Assembly (NCBI GenBank): GCA_947372405.1
Contig: CANBTO010000295.1
Coordinates: 1-6,480 of the forward strand
Source: Verrucomicrobiaceae bacterium
Lineage (GTDB): Bacteria > Verrucomicrobiota > Verrucomicrobiae > Verrucomicrobiales > Akkermansiaceae
Direction of reading: 5' to 3'
Length of the DNA stretch: 6,480 nucleotides
Made by a program: the position numbers and the translations under genes. Position 1 is the first letter of the stretch. Each line of letters opens with the position of its first letter. The notes below the pieces were generated by a model that was given only the letters and a program-made list of their open reading frames with translations, was not told where the DNA came from and did not search any database. Positions 1-6,186 of the stretch are shown one piece after another.

Positions 1-1
1 G

Positions 2-616
2 GGATTCCCCGCCCACGTTGCGGCCAAACATATCGCGAGAAGCTTGAAACCCATTCCTCATTTCGTGGTCATCCAGTTCGGTTCCACGGATGTCTCGATC
101 AACCTTGGCCGGTATTTCAAAGAGCTGGGCCGGGCCGGAACCCCCAGACCGCCTGAGCCAAAAGAGTCCCTCTATCCGGCACCCGTGATGGGCCCTTACG
201 TGCGGAAGCTCTCTCGCGCCCCGGCGGCTTATCTCAAGGCGGCCCTATGCCGTTGTCTGCGGGTGGACCCGATCCATGGCAACGATACCATTTACCTGCC
301 GGCCATCGCCCACATGCTCGAAGGCAGCTCCCTAGCCGGAGCGATGCCCGTGCTGCTGGCACCTTTTCCTCACGGCGATCCCGCAAGCGACTACTGGGCC
401 CGCAGATTCGCCCGCGGCTTGGGAAAACTGGCAGCATCCAAAGGAGTGATCTTTGTCGATTCCCATGCGGGCCTTGAAGACATCCCCCGCAAGGAACTTC
501 TGTTGGCGGACGGCATGCATCTATCTCCGGCCGGGCATACCCGCGTCGCAGAACTCCTGTCCGCTGCCATCTATCCGCGGATTGCGGAGCGGATGGCACT
601 GCGGCAGCCTTCATGA
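2..616 (+). CDS. SGNH/GDSL-type hydrolase, 5'-truncated by the window edge
   Basis: The reading frame is open from the first bases of the window, so the N-terminus lies outside it; 204 residues are visible. A TTG at base 44 could be read as a start, but the frame continues upstream in sensible protein sequence, so I treat the gene as partial. Two SGNH landmarks are visible: V-V-I-Q-F-G-S-T-D at about bases 68-91, which aligns with block III (usually G-x-N-D), and D-G-M-H-L-S-P-A-G-H at bases 509-538, which is block V with the expected catalytic Asp and His. The strand before block V (P-V-L-L-A-P-F-P-H) also fits the alpha/beta/alpha fold. The nucleophile serine (block I) would be upstream. 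The family hydrolyses esters, often O-acetyl or acyl groups on carbohydrates or lipids; the substrate here cannot be told. The block III Asn appears replaced by Thr. The stop overlaps the start of the next ORF by four bases. Confidence 0.72.
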   Translation, partial: GFPAHVAAKHIARSLKPIPHFVVIQFGSTDVSINLGRYFKELGRAGTPRPPEPKESLYPAPVMGPYVRKLSRAPAAYLKAALCRCLRVDPIHGNDTIYLPAIAHMLEGSSLAGAMPVLLAPFPHGDPASDYWARRFARGLGKLAASKGVIFVDSHAGLEDIPRKELLLADGMHLSPAGHTRVAELLSAAIYPRIAERMALRQPS

Positions 617-888
617 AACGCGCTGCGCTGGAGATTTCCGGAGAATGCTTCGACCTGTGGCAGCCCGACGAAGCCGGCCGCATCCGCCTCGACGACTGGG
701 AAATGGAACCCAAAATCCAGCAACCCGTCATCGCCAACTGGCACAAGGTCACCACCGAAAACCTCACCGAACTCGCCGACTTCGACGGCTACCAATCCAG
801 CTTCCTCCGCCTCTTCGGCTTCGGCCTCGCCGGCGTGGACTACGACGCGGACACGGACGTCGGCATCAAGGTGCCTTCCATCGGGTGA
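613..888 (+). pseudogene. fabV: Orphan C-terminal fragment of FabV-type trans-2-enoyl-ACP/CoA reductase
   Basis: This 91-residue ORF opens with ATG overlapping the preceding stop (ATGA). From about residue 19 it matches, from memory of the family, the C-terminal domain of FabV (Eno-Rase_FAD_bd, the last 70-80 residues of a roughly 400-residue protein): D-E-A-G-R-I-R-L-D-D-W-E-M, then V-T-T-E-N-L-T-E-L, then S-F-L-R-L-F-G-F-G-L-A-G-V-D-Y-D-A-D. Full-length FabV reduces the enoyl double bond in the last step of the fatty-acid elongation cycle using NAD(P)H. Here the N-terminal Rossmann part and the catalytic Tyr-x8-Lys are missing, and the sequence immediately upstream encodes the SGNH hydrolase in another frame. 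The fragment cannot be an active reductase. The C-terminal end looks intact, which suggests a fairly recent truncation or rearrangement, or a chimeric assembly. A translated stand-alone domain with a new role is possible but unsupported. Confidence 0.75.
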
Positions 889-1197
889 GGAGGGGCGACA
901 CTCCTGTCACCCGTTTTCTTTCTCAGTTACCACTCCGCACAGAGTAACTCCGCATGCACGATAACGGAATTCATCGCCTCACCCTACCCGCGTTTCAAAT
1001 GCCGAAGTCTCCTCGCCGGAATCTAGCGGTAATACTACGCCTTGGACAGCATCACACGTTGGTTATGGCAGAGTCGTTGCCAATCACTTGAAAACTTTTC
1101 GGATCAGGCGACGACAACCGGGAAGTGACGATGAAAGGAAAGACATTTACTGAGCCGTAGCCTGCATTCCTTTTGTTCGGCCTTCTGCGGTGACTCG
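889..1197. other. Non-coding gap between convergent genes
   Basis: This 309-base stretch separates the fabV fragment from the stop of the minus-strand HEAT-repeat gene. I find no convincing protein, tRNA or known RNA in it. It holds small inverted repeats only: AGTTAC/GTAACT at 925-930 and 944-949, AGGAG/CTCCT at 888-892 and 901-905, and the longer-loop pair listed separately at 1134-1173. There are also two copies of ACTCCGCA, at 932-939 and 947-954. None is strong enough to assign a role. The gap may contain eroded remains of whatever rearrangement truncated fabV. Confidence 0.5.
1134..1173. terminator. Weak candidate terminator stem between convergent genes
   Basis: AAAGGAA at 1134-1140 is a perfect inverted match to TTCCTTT at 1167-1173, giving a seven-pair, AT-rich stem with a 26-base loop. 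On the plus strand it ends in a short T run; on the minus strand it lies 25-64 bases beyond the stop of the HEAT-repeat gene. The position suits a terminator shared by the convergent units, but the long loop and low GC make it weak, and chance is a fair alternative. Confidence 0.2.
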
Positions 1198-2514
1198 CTA
1201 TGGTTCTGATTTGTTCAAGCGTACTTTGATCTTTGCAACAAGAGACTCAAAAGCCCGCTTCTCGCAAGTGTCTTTGGTCGAACTCCAGCGGTCTTGAATG
1301 TCGCGCAGTAGCTCCGCATCAGCGCATGCTGCAAGGACACTGATCGCGCCAATATACCCGACAGCCTCCGTATCACTCCCAGGGCTCTCACGTATCGGAT
1401 CTTTACAATACTCTATCCAGACTGCTCGCGCTGATGATGGCGACGCGAAACGAATGAGAGCAAGTTCCAAGCGGCAAATGTCGCGGAATTCCGTAATCAT
1501 ATCGTCGAGGAGCGCGATTGCGTCCGCGCCGCCAATGGCGCAAATCGCATCGACGTATTCTGTGCGGTCGTCTCCGTAGTTTCCCTGGGTTCGTTTCGCA
1601 ATGAGTTTCCGAATTGGCGCTATCGCACGCGGCTCGCGGAAATGGCCGAGCGCGCGCATCGCGGAGATTCGCACGTCATCCGAAGGATCACAGAATTCAA
1701 CATCATTGGAAGGGTCGCTGAGCGCTTCGATGAGAGCATCACAAGCCGCGCGCGGGTTGTCTAATTTGGCCGTCCAAAGCCCGTCTGCGACTATCCGACG
1801 GAGATATTTGCTCCTTGATTTGAGGAGTGGAAGGACTGCTGCGATATCTGTATCACTCCCAAGCTGAGTGATGGCATATGCTACTTCCGAGTTTTCCGGG
1901 TCGCTGTCTAGTGCTCGGCGTAAGGCAGGGGCGGACTCACGCATTCGAAGCTGACCAAGAGCTCTTGCGGCGTGACTTCGGATATAAAAAGATCCGGAAA
2001 GTGTTGCCTCTAACTCATGACGCAGCGCGAATGCCTTGCAACTCGCGATCGCGTCCATGGTTGCGGTTCGCAAGTCGGGGTTATTGGAGCCGAGGCCGCG
2101 CCGCAGTTCATACAATGGCGGATCCACCTCACGAAGGAGAGTATAGGAGGTAAAAAAACATCCAATAAGATTCGTGTCCTGCTCAGCGAGTTCAAAGATC
2201 GCAGAGATCTCCTCGCTGTGTTTTCTGCGACCAAGGCCGCTTGCTCCAGCGCCGCGAATAACAGTATGAGTGGCGCGCAGGGATGCCGTAAAAGCAGCTG
2301 CGATGCGAGCCTCATCCTGTGGTGAGACCTCAGGCCAGTCTTCGAGTCGTCCAAGCGCCTTGCTGCGCTCGTAGTCGTAGCCGCAAATTTTGTTTGGAAG
2401 TTCGGGGCGTGTAGCAAGAGCCAACACCTCATCCAGCGTTGCTGATTTGGTCAAATCGGCGCAGCCAACATGCGGCAGCAGGACCGCGATGAATAAAATA
2501 ATGTATGGTCTCAT
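1198..2514 (-). CDS. Exported HEAT-repeat domain protein, function unknown
   Basis: 438 residues from the ATG at 2514; a TTG five codons upstream (2529) is in frame, but the ATG is preferred because it places the signal sequence at the N-terminus. No Shine-Dalgarno is visible. Residues 1-19 form a hydrophobic signal peptide (M-R-P-Y-I-I-L-F-I-A-V-L-L-P-H-V-G-C-A). Cleavage after G-C-A fits signal peptidase I; Cys18 makes a lipoprotein possible, but H-V-G-C is a poor lipobox. From about residue 145 to 340 the sequence is helical HEAT/PBS-lyase-like repeats, with recurring R-x-x-A-x-x-A-L-G cores (for example Y-I-R-S-H-A-A-R-A-L-G near 177-187 and V-R-I-S-A-M-R-A-L-G at 281-290). Such repeats form alpha-solenoid scaffolds for protein contacts; no catalytic motif is seen. 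Residues 267-284 hold a near-duplicate nine-residue unit. Codon use looks more AT-tolerant than that of the flanking genes. The partner and role are unknown. Confidence 0.8.
   Translation of the reverse strand: MRPYIILFIAVLLPHVGCADLTKSATLDEVLALATRPELPNKICGYDYERSKALGRLEDWPEVSPQDEARIAAAFTASLRATHTVIRGAGASGLGRRKHSEEISAIFELAEQDTNLIGCFFTSYTLLREVDPPLYELRRGLGSNNPDLRTATMDAIASCKAFALRHELEATLSGSFYIRSHAARALGQLRMRESAPALRRALDSDPENSEVAYAITQLGSDTDIAAVLPLLKSRSKYLRRIVADGLWTAKLDNPRAACDALIEALSDPSNDVEFCDPSDDVRISAMRALGHFREPRAIAPIRKLIAKRTQGNYGDDRTEYVDAICAIGGADAIALLDDMITEFRDICRLELALIRFASPSSARAVWIEYCKDPIRESPGSDTEAVGYIGAISVLAACADAELLRDIQDRWSSTKDTCEKRAFESLVAKIKVRLNKSEP
1663..1716 (-). repeat. Imperfect 27-base tandem duplication inside the HEAT gene
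   Basis: On the coding strand two adjacent nine-codon units encode D-P-S-N-D-V-E-F-C and D-P-S-D-D-V-R-I-S. At DNA level, 1673-1689 and 1700-1716 match at about 13 of 17 bases with a 27-base offset, and the match weakens over the rest of each unit. The extra unit sits just before a HEAT helix, in what should be an inter-repeat turn, so it probably lengthens a loop without disturbing the fold. The divergence between copies implies an old event. Confidence 0.55.
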
Positions 2515-2627
2515 AGGAGAACGGGGCAATCGCCGTCACAATAGGCCATCCGGCGGCGTTCCGAAAGCCCGAATTCAATTTAGCTTATTGCCTTCGGATG
2601 TGAATACTCGACCAGATTAAGATGAAA

Positions 2628-2662
2628 CATGAACGGTGACTTTCGAGTGGTTTCCGTTCATG
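2628..2662 (-). terminator. Hairpin just downstream of the GspG-like gene, candidate terminator
   Basis: CATGAACGG at 2628-2636 is a perfect inverted match to CCGTTCATG at 2654-2662, a nine-pair stem. Inside it, ACT at 2639-2641 and AGT at 2646-2648 can pair around a TTCG loop (CGAA when read on the minus strand). It begins ten bases past the stop of the minus-strand GspG-like gene, where an intrinsic terminator would sit. On that strand the stem is followed by TTTCATCTT, only a broken T tract, so termination may be weak. A transcription-attenuating or mRNA-stabilising hairpin upstream of the HEAT-repeat gene, or a protein-binding palindrome, is also possible. Confidence 0.45.
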
Positions 2663-2671
2663 GGCGGAAGA

Positions 2672-3151
2672 TCAGGCGACGGGAGGGATGCCTTGCCGGG
2701 TGACTTGGGACTTTCGGACGGATAGACGCCCCACCTCAAATCCGATGATCGCGGTGGCGCAAATGCACAATGCCCAAAAGGGACCAAGCTCCCAATGATC
2801 CTCGGGCCTGCGGAAGGGACGCCAACTGCATATATCATCCGCATCATTGCCTTGTGTCGCGGATTGACCATCCGGACCCCGGCTGTAGATCCCGTAGCCA
2901 CTGTCGAATCCGTCTCCCACAAGGTAACAATAAGGATTACCCCATGGATCGTCATTTAATTTGGAAATAGCCCGAACCTCGACAAGCGCCCGCAGTCCTT
3001 TTTCAACGGGTGGGAGCTCGTTCATGTTGATTTTATAAAATGAGATCGCAGATTCGAATGCGTTGATTTCAGAAGCGGCAAAAGCTTCAGCACTGTCTGA
3101 GCCTTCAGCACCCGTTGCGAGTAACAGTAAAAACAGGCCGATTTTCTTCAT
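2672..3151 (-). CDS. GspG-like pseudopilin-domain protein with signal peptide and C-terminal membrane anchor
   Basis: 159 residues from the ATG at 3151. Residues about 27-110 resemble the periplasmic domain of the type II secretion major pseudopilin GspG (T2SSG): an initial helix (S-E-I-N-A-F-E-S-A-I-S-F-Y-K), then L-P-P-V-E-K-G-L-R-A-L-V, then D-D-P-W-G-N-P-Y-C-Y-L and G-I-Y-S-R-G-P-D-G-Q, ending in G-N-D-A-D-D-I. The last elements match the region where GspG binds calcium. Canonical GspG starts with a short leader, a prepilin peptidase site (G before F-T-L-x-E) and a long hydrophobic helix used for assembly. Here the N-terminus is instead M-K-K plus a short hydrophobic run that looks like an ordinary signal peptide (cleavage near 14-17), and a hydrophobic segment at about 122-145 followed by R-K-S-Q-V-T-R looks like a C-terminal anchor, giving an N-out, C-in topology. 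It is therefore unlikely to be a working pilus subunit. The rest of a secretion operon is absent. Its role is unknown. Confidence 0.75.
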   Translation of the reverse strand: MKKIGLFLLLLATGAEGSDSAEAFAASEINAFESAISFYKINMNELPPVEKGLRALVEVRAISKLNDDPWGNPYCYLVGDGFDSGYGIYSRGPDGQSATQGNDADDICSWRPFRRPEDHWELGPFWALCICATAIIGFEVGRLSVRKSQVTRQGIPPVA

Positions 3152-3427
3152 CTTTCAAAAGTGCGGACAAGCCGCCATGGAGGAAAAGCCAGGCAGCAAA
3201 CGTGTTGTCGGTGAAAAAGCGCAAACAAGCGCACGAGGACAAAGGAGCGTGGCCAAAAGCGGGATGATTTGCCGTCCGCTTCACCGATTTCCACTCACGA
3301 CATTCCATCCTCTTTGCGTTCCTTTGCGGCTTGGCGGTTAAACTCTGATATTCCGATGTGTCGCCCCCTCAGTTTCCCATCGCCAGACGCTGCGGATCTC
3401 CCCATGCTCCACTCATCCGCCAAGCAT
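3152..3427. promoter_or_regulatory. Divergent intergenic region
   Basis: This 276-base stretch separates the starts of the minus-strand GspG-like gene and the plus-strand ThuA gene, so promoters for both should lie here. I could not identify a convincing -35/-10 pair on either strand, and neither start has a clear Shine-Dalgarno. The ThuA frame stays open back to a TTG at 3271, but that extension places about 53 residues before a good signal peptide and is not believed. The only patterned element is the decameric repeat at 3312-3341. Confidence 0.4.
3312..3341 (+). repeat. Short decameric repeat (CTTTGCG-type), possibly a dispersed element
   Basis: Three consecutive ten-base units are visible: CTTTGCGTTC (3312-3321), CTTTGCGGCT (3322-3331) and the diverged TGGCGGTTAA (3332-3341). 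From memory, similar strings (TTTGCG-type decamers ending in GCGGTTAA) recur between genes in many Verrucomicrobiota and other environmental genomes. I cannot confirm that here. It lies upstream of the ThuA gene outside any credible coding sequence. Confidence 0.4.
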
Positions 3428-4405
3428 ATGAAGAAAATCCTCATCCTCACCGCCACTGTCACGCTCGCCGTTTCCTCGGCCAGCCATGCCGCTGAAAAGC
3501 TCAAGGCCCTGATCGTCGATGGTCAGAACAACCACACCGCGTGGCCGAAGACCACCATCATCATGCGGGATAACCTCAAGGATTCCGGCTTGTTCGAGGT
3601 GGACATCGCCCGCACCAAGTTCACGTGGAACGGCAAGCAGGAGGCCGCGTTCCTGCCGCTGGCCGGAGTCGGTGCCACCGAAGATCTCCCGAACGCGAAG
3701 ACCGATCCGGACTTCAAGCCGGACTTTTCGAAATACAACGTGGTCATCTCGAATTTCGGTTACAACGCCGCGCCATGGCCGGAGGAAACTCAGCGCGCAT
3801 TTGAAAAATACATGGCCGGCGGCGGTGGCTTCGTCTCGATCCACGCCGCAGACAACTCCTTCCCCGAGTGGGCGGAATACAACAAGATGATCGGCCTGGG
3901 CGGCTGGGGCGGACGCACCGAAAAGCACGGCCCGTATGTTTACATCGACCGCGATGGCAAGATCGTGCGCGATCCCAAGCCCGGCCCCTGCGGCACCCAC
4001 GGCGCGCTCAATGATTTCCTCATCACCACCCGCAGCCAGACGAGCGCGATCACCAAGGGCCTGCCGGAACACTGGATGCACGCTTCGGACGAATGTTACT
4101 CACTGCTCCGCGGCCCGGCCGAGGACATGGAGATCCTTGCCACTGCCTCCGAACCGCAGAAACTCCGCGACGAAGGCCGCAACGAGCCGATGCTCATGAC
4201 CATCCAATACCACAAGGGCCGCGTCTTCCACTCCACCCTCGGTCACCACGCCAACTCGTTCGAATGCGTCGGCTTCAAGGTCACCTTCCTGCGCGGCACC
4301 GAGTGGGCAGCCACCGGCAAGGTCACTCTAACGGACATTCCCGGAAACTTCCCGAAGGCGGACGCCGTCTCGAAGGTGCCGTTTGTCACGCCGCCTGACA
4401 AATGA
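3428..4405 (+). CDS. Secreted ThuA-domain protein
   Basis: 325 residues from the ATG at 3428, chosen because it begins a clear signal peptide (M-K-K-I-L-I-L-T-A-T-V..., cleavage after S-H-A at about residue 21). An ATG eight codons upstream (3404) is an alternative. The mature protein is a ThuA-family (trehalose-utilisation-like, class I glutamine-amidotransferase-like fold) domain over essentially its whole length. Visible landmarks are A-L-I-V-D-G-Q-N-N-H-T-A-W (27-39), Y-N-V-V-I-S-N-F-G (103-111), G-G-G-F-V-S-I-H-A-A-D-N-S-F (132-145), H-W-M-H-A-S-D-E-C-Y-S (215-225) and R-V-F-H-S-T-L-G-H-H (265-274). These correspond to family-conserved His/Asp/Glu positions. ThuA proteins are linked to sugar metabolism, and secreted copies are numerous in Verrucomicrobiota and Planctomycetota, often fused to or near carbohydrate-active genes; the reaction is not firmly known. 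No sugar gene is adjacent here. It appears monocistronic and ends 26 bases from a convergent gene. Confidence 0.9.
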   Translation: MKKILILTATVTLAVSSASHAAEKLKALIVDGQNNHTAWPKTTIIMRDNLKDSGLFEVDIARTKFTWNGKQEAAFLPLAGVGATEDLPNAKTDPDFKPDFSKYNVVISNFGYNAAPWPEETQRAFEKYMAGGGGFVSIHAADNSFPEWAEYNKMIGLGGWGGRTEKHGPYVYIDRDGKIVRDPKPGPCGTHGALNDFLITTRSQTSAITKGLPEHWMHASDECYSLLRGPAEDMEILATASEPQKLRDEGRNEPMLMTIQYHKGRVFHSTLGHHANSFECVGFKVTFLRGTEWAATGKVTLTDIPGNFPKADAVSKVPFVTPPDK

Positions 4406-4431
4406 CCGCAGCCCCGGCGGACTGAGGAGAC

Positions 4432-6120
4432 TTAGGGTTTCACACCCTGCCCGACGAGCTTGATATCAAAAGTCAGGACGTCGATGTCATTGCTCCGAAT
4501 GTGGATGACTGCGTTGCGGATTCCTACGAACGAGGTGGGTTTGAAGGTCACTTGGAAATCGGTGTGATCGCGAGGAAGCAGGGAATACCTTTGAGGAGCC
4601 AGCGTCACCTGGAAACTGCCTTCGTTGGGCCCCGTGATCTTCACTGAGGTGAATTTAAGAATGGCATTCCCGTCGTTCCTGATCACGAAGGTTCTGAACT
4701 TCCCGGGATCGGCCGCAGAGATACTTGCATCACCAAAATCGACCACGGAAACACCATCCACCAGACTCGTGTCCGAGGGCTGAAGGATCGTGATGTGGGG
4801 ACTCAACACCCCCAAGCCCTTGAGCCTGATATGAAACGGGCTTTCATTCCCATCATTGCTGGAAATCTGAAGGGTGACGCTGCTGGTCGCCTTGGCTTTG
4901 GGTGAGAACCTCACCTTGAACGTGCTGTATTCCGCGGGAGCCAGCACACTCACTGGCAGGACGCTAACAATGAAATCGGTCGGATTGACGCAGGGGTTGG
5001 TAAGCGTGCTGACGAGGTTTTTCCTGATCGCCAGACCGGTGAGCTTCGCCTTTCCCGTGTTTTTGACCGAGAAGGTCTGCACGGTTCCTGATGAACCGAC
5101 CGTGGCGACCAATTTGATCGTGCCGATGTTGTCCTGAAGCTCGGTGTTCGGGGTTTCCGGGTTATCGCCTTTGAAAACCGAAATCTCGGGAGCGGGTGGC
5201 CCCACCAGCACGACGCTGTGATTGTAGCCCGCGTCTATCGCTGTCACTCCGCTCAGCCCGGCAGGGACGCTGGTCTGGCCAAGATCATATCCGTTGGCTC
5301 CTCCCCATGCCACCACCGTGCCATCGGCCCTGAGTGCCAGTGTGTGCGCATAGCCCGCCGAGACGGCCGTCACTCCAGTCAAGCCGGCGGGAACCGTCGC
5401 CTGTCCTGCGAAATCCGCAGCCCACGCAACCACCGTGTGATCGCTCTTCAACACGACGTTGTGGGCAAAACCCGCCGCAATCGCCACTACTCCGGTCAAG
5501 CCGGCGGGAATGGTGGTTTGAGCGAAACCTGCGGCGCCCCATGCCACCAGCGTGCCATCCGTTTTCAAAGCCAGCGTGTGCGAATCGCCGCATGCAATGG
5601 CGGCCACCCCGCTCAAACCTAACGGCATATCGGAACTTCTGTCTCCCCACGCCACCACCGTGCCATCGGTTTTCAAAGCCACCGATTGCGCCCCACCAGC
5701 CGAAATCGCCTTCACGTTGCACAGACCCGGAGGAACCGTCGTTTGCCCCGAGTTATTCCCGCCCCACGCCACCACCGTGCCATCTGTCTTCAAGGCCAGG
5801 ACGTGGGAACTTCCCTCCGCAATGGCCGTAACCCCGCTCAATCCACTGGGAATGATCGCCTGCCCATCCAGATTCGAACCCCAAACGACTACCGTGCCAT
5901 TGCTCTTCAAAGCCGCCGAAGATGCATTACCCGCAGCGATGGCCTTCACGTCACCGAGGCCCGCAGGAATGGTCGTGCCACCGAAACTGCTGTCTCCCCA
6001 TGCCTGCACCGTTCCGGCCATGGCGGAGTGAAGGGTCAGACCGGTCACCGCCAAAACGGAAAGCAACTTCGTGAAGCGTTGGATCAATCTGGACGAATGC
6101 TCTGGACGGGAGGTTTTCAT
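4432..6120 (-). CDS. Secreted RCC1-repeat beta-propeller protein with two ASH/choice-of-anchor-D-like domains
   Basis: 562 residues from the ATG at 6120. Residues 1-35 form a signal peptide with a basic n-region, a hydrophobic core (L-L-S-V-L-A-V-T-G-L-T-L) and cleavage after A-M-A. Residues about 38-307 are seven RCC1-type repeats of about 39 residues, each beginning V-V-A-W-G and carrying G-Q-T-T-V-P-A-G-L-S-G-V, then A-x-A-G-x-x-H-x-L-A-L-K-T-D-G. Seven units match the number needed to close a propeller like that of RCC1. Residues about 311-436 and 441-560 are two beta-sandwich domains of the ASPM-SPD-2-Hydin/choice-of-anchor-D kind, each with an F-x-V-K/R-N-x-G-style strand and a closing F-K-V/P...I-x-S-N-D...G-x-G pattern. 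The protein stops right after the second domain: no PEP-CTERM, LPXTG-like or type IX sorting tail is visible, so it is probably released or held by partners. The likely role is protein-protein or surface binding; no catalytic motif is seen. No Shine-Dalgarno precedes the start. Confidence 0.88.
   Translation of the reverse strand: MKTSRPEHSSRLIQRFTKLLSVLAVTGLTLHSAMAGTVQAWGDSSFGGTTIPAGLGDVKAIAAGNASSAALKSNGTVVVWGSNLDGQAIIPSGLSGVTAIAEGSSHVLALKTDGTVVAWGGNNSGQTTVPPGLCNVKAISAGGAQSVALKTDGTVVAWGDRSSDMPLGLSGVAAIACGDSHTLALKTDGTLVAWGAAGFAQTTIPAGLTGVVAIAAGFAHNVVLKSDHTVVAWAADFAGQATVPAGLTGVTAVSAGYAHTLALRADGTVVAWGGANGYDLGQTSVPAGLSGVTAIDAGYNHSVVLVGPPAPEISVFKGDNPETPNTELQDNIGTIKLVATVGSSGTVQTFSVKNTGKAKLTGLAIRKNLVSTLTNPCVNPTDFIVSVLPVSVLAPAEYSTFKVRFSPKAKATSSVTLQISSNDGNESPFHIRLKGLGVLSPHITILQPSDTSLVDGVSVVDFGDASISAADPGKFRTFVIRNDGNAILKFTSVKITGPNEGSFQVTLAPQRYSLLPRDHTDFQVTFKPTSFVGIRNAVIHIRSNDIDVLTFDIKLVGQGVKP
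5200..6009 (-). repeat. Seven tandem RCC1-type coding repeats, about 117 bases each
   Basis: Unit starts on the coding strand fall at 6009, 5892, 5775, 5658, 5550, 5433 and 5316. All spacings are 117 bases except the fourth unit (5658 to 5551), which is 108 bases and lacks three residues of the G-Q-T-T-V-P segment. The first, sixth and seventh units differ most; units two to five share long near-identical blocks around T-V-V-A-W-G and L-A-L-K-T-D-G. In the sixth unit the W-G becomes W-A. The similarity of the inner units indicates growth by tandem duplication. Confidence 0.85.
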
Positions 6121-6186
6121 GGAGTGTGTGGGGAGTGGGTTTTCAAAATACGACAGCAGAAACCTGAAGCCGGAACAACCCGGGGC

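Noticed and set aside
234..767. Minus-strand open frame of 177 codons opposite the SGNH and fabV sequences
   Set aside because: It crosses two recognisable coding regions on the other strand and its translation has the Arg/Pro/Ser/Cys-rich composition of a shadow frame.
1103..2680. Shared 12-base string GATCAGGCGACG near 1103 and 2670 as possible insertion boundaries
   Set aside because: About one such pair of 12-mers is expected by chance in a window of this size, and the similarity does not extend.
3324..3352. TTGCGG with TGATAT at 16-base spacing as a promoter for the ThuA gene
   Set aside because: Each hexamer matches the sigma-70 consensus poorly and the -35 part lies within the decameric repeat.
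3269..3427. 53-codon upstream extension of the ThuA frame from a TTG
   Set aside because: It would bury an excellent signal peptide inside the protein and contains the decameric repeat; the ATG at 3428 is far more plausible.
3413..4081. Long minus-strand open frame (222 codons) opposite the ThuA gene
   Set aside because: It is the GC-rich antisense shadow of a well-supported ThuA coding sequence; its translation is Gly/Ala/Arg/Val-rich with no recognisable motif.
4434..4448. AGGGT/ACCCT inverted repeat between the convergent ThuA and RCC1 genes as a terminator
   Set aside because: The stem is only five pairs, has no T tract and lies within the last codons of the RCC1-repeat gene.
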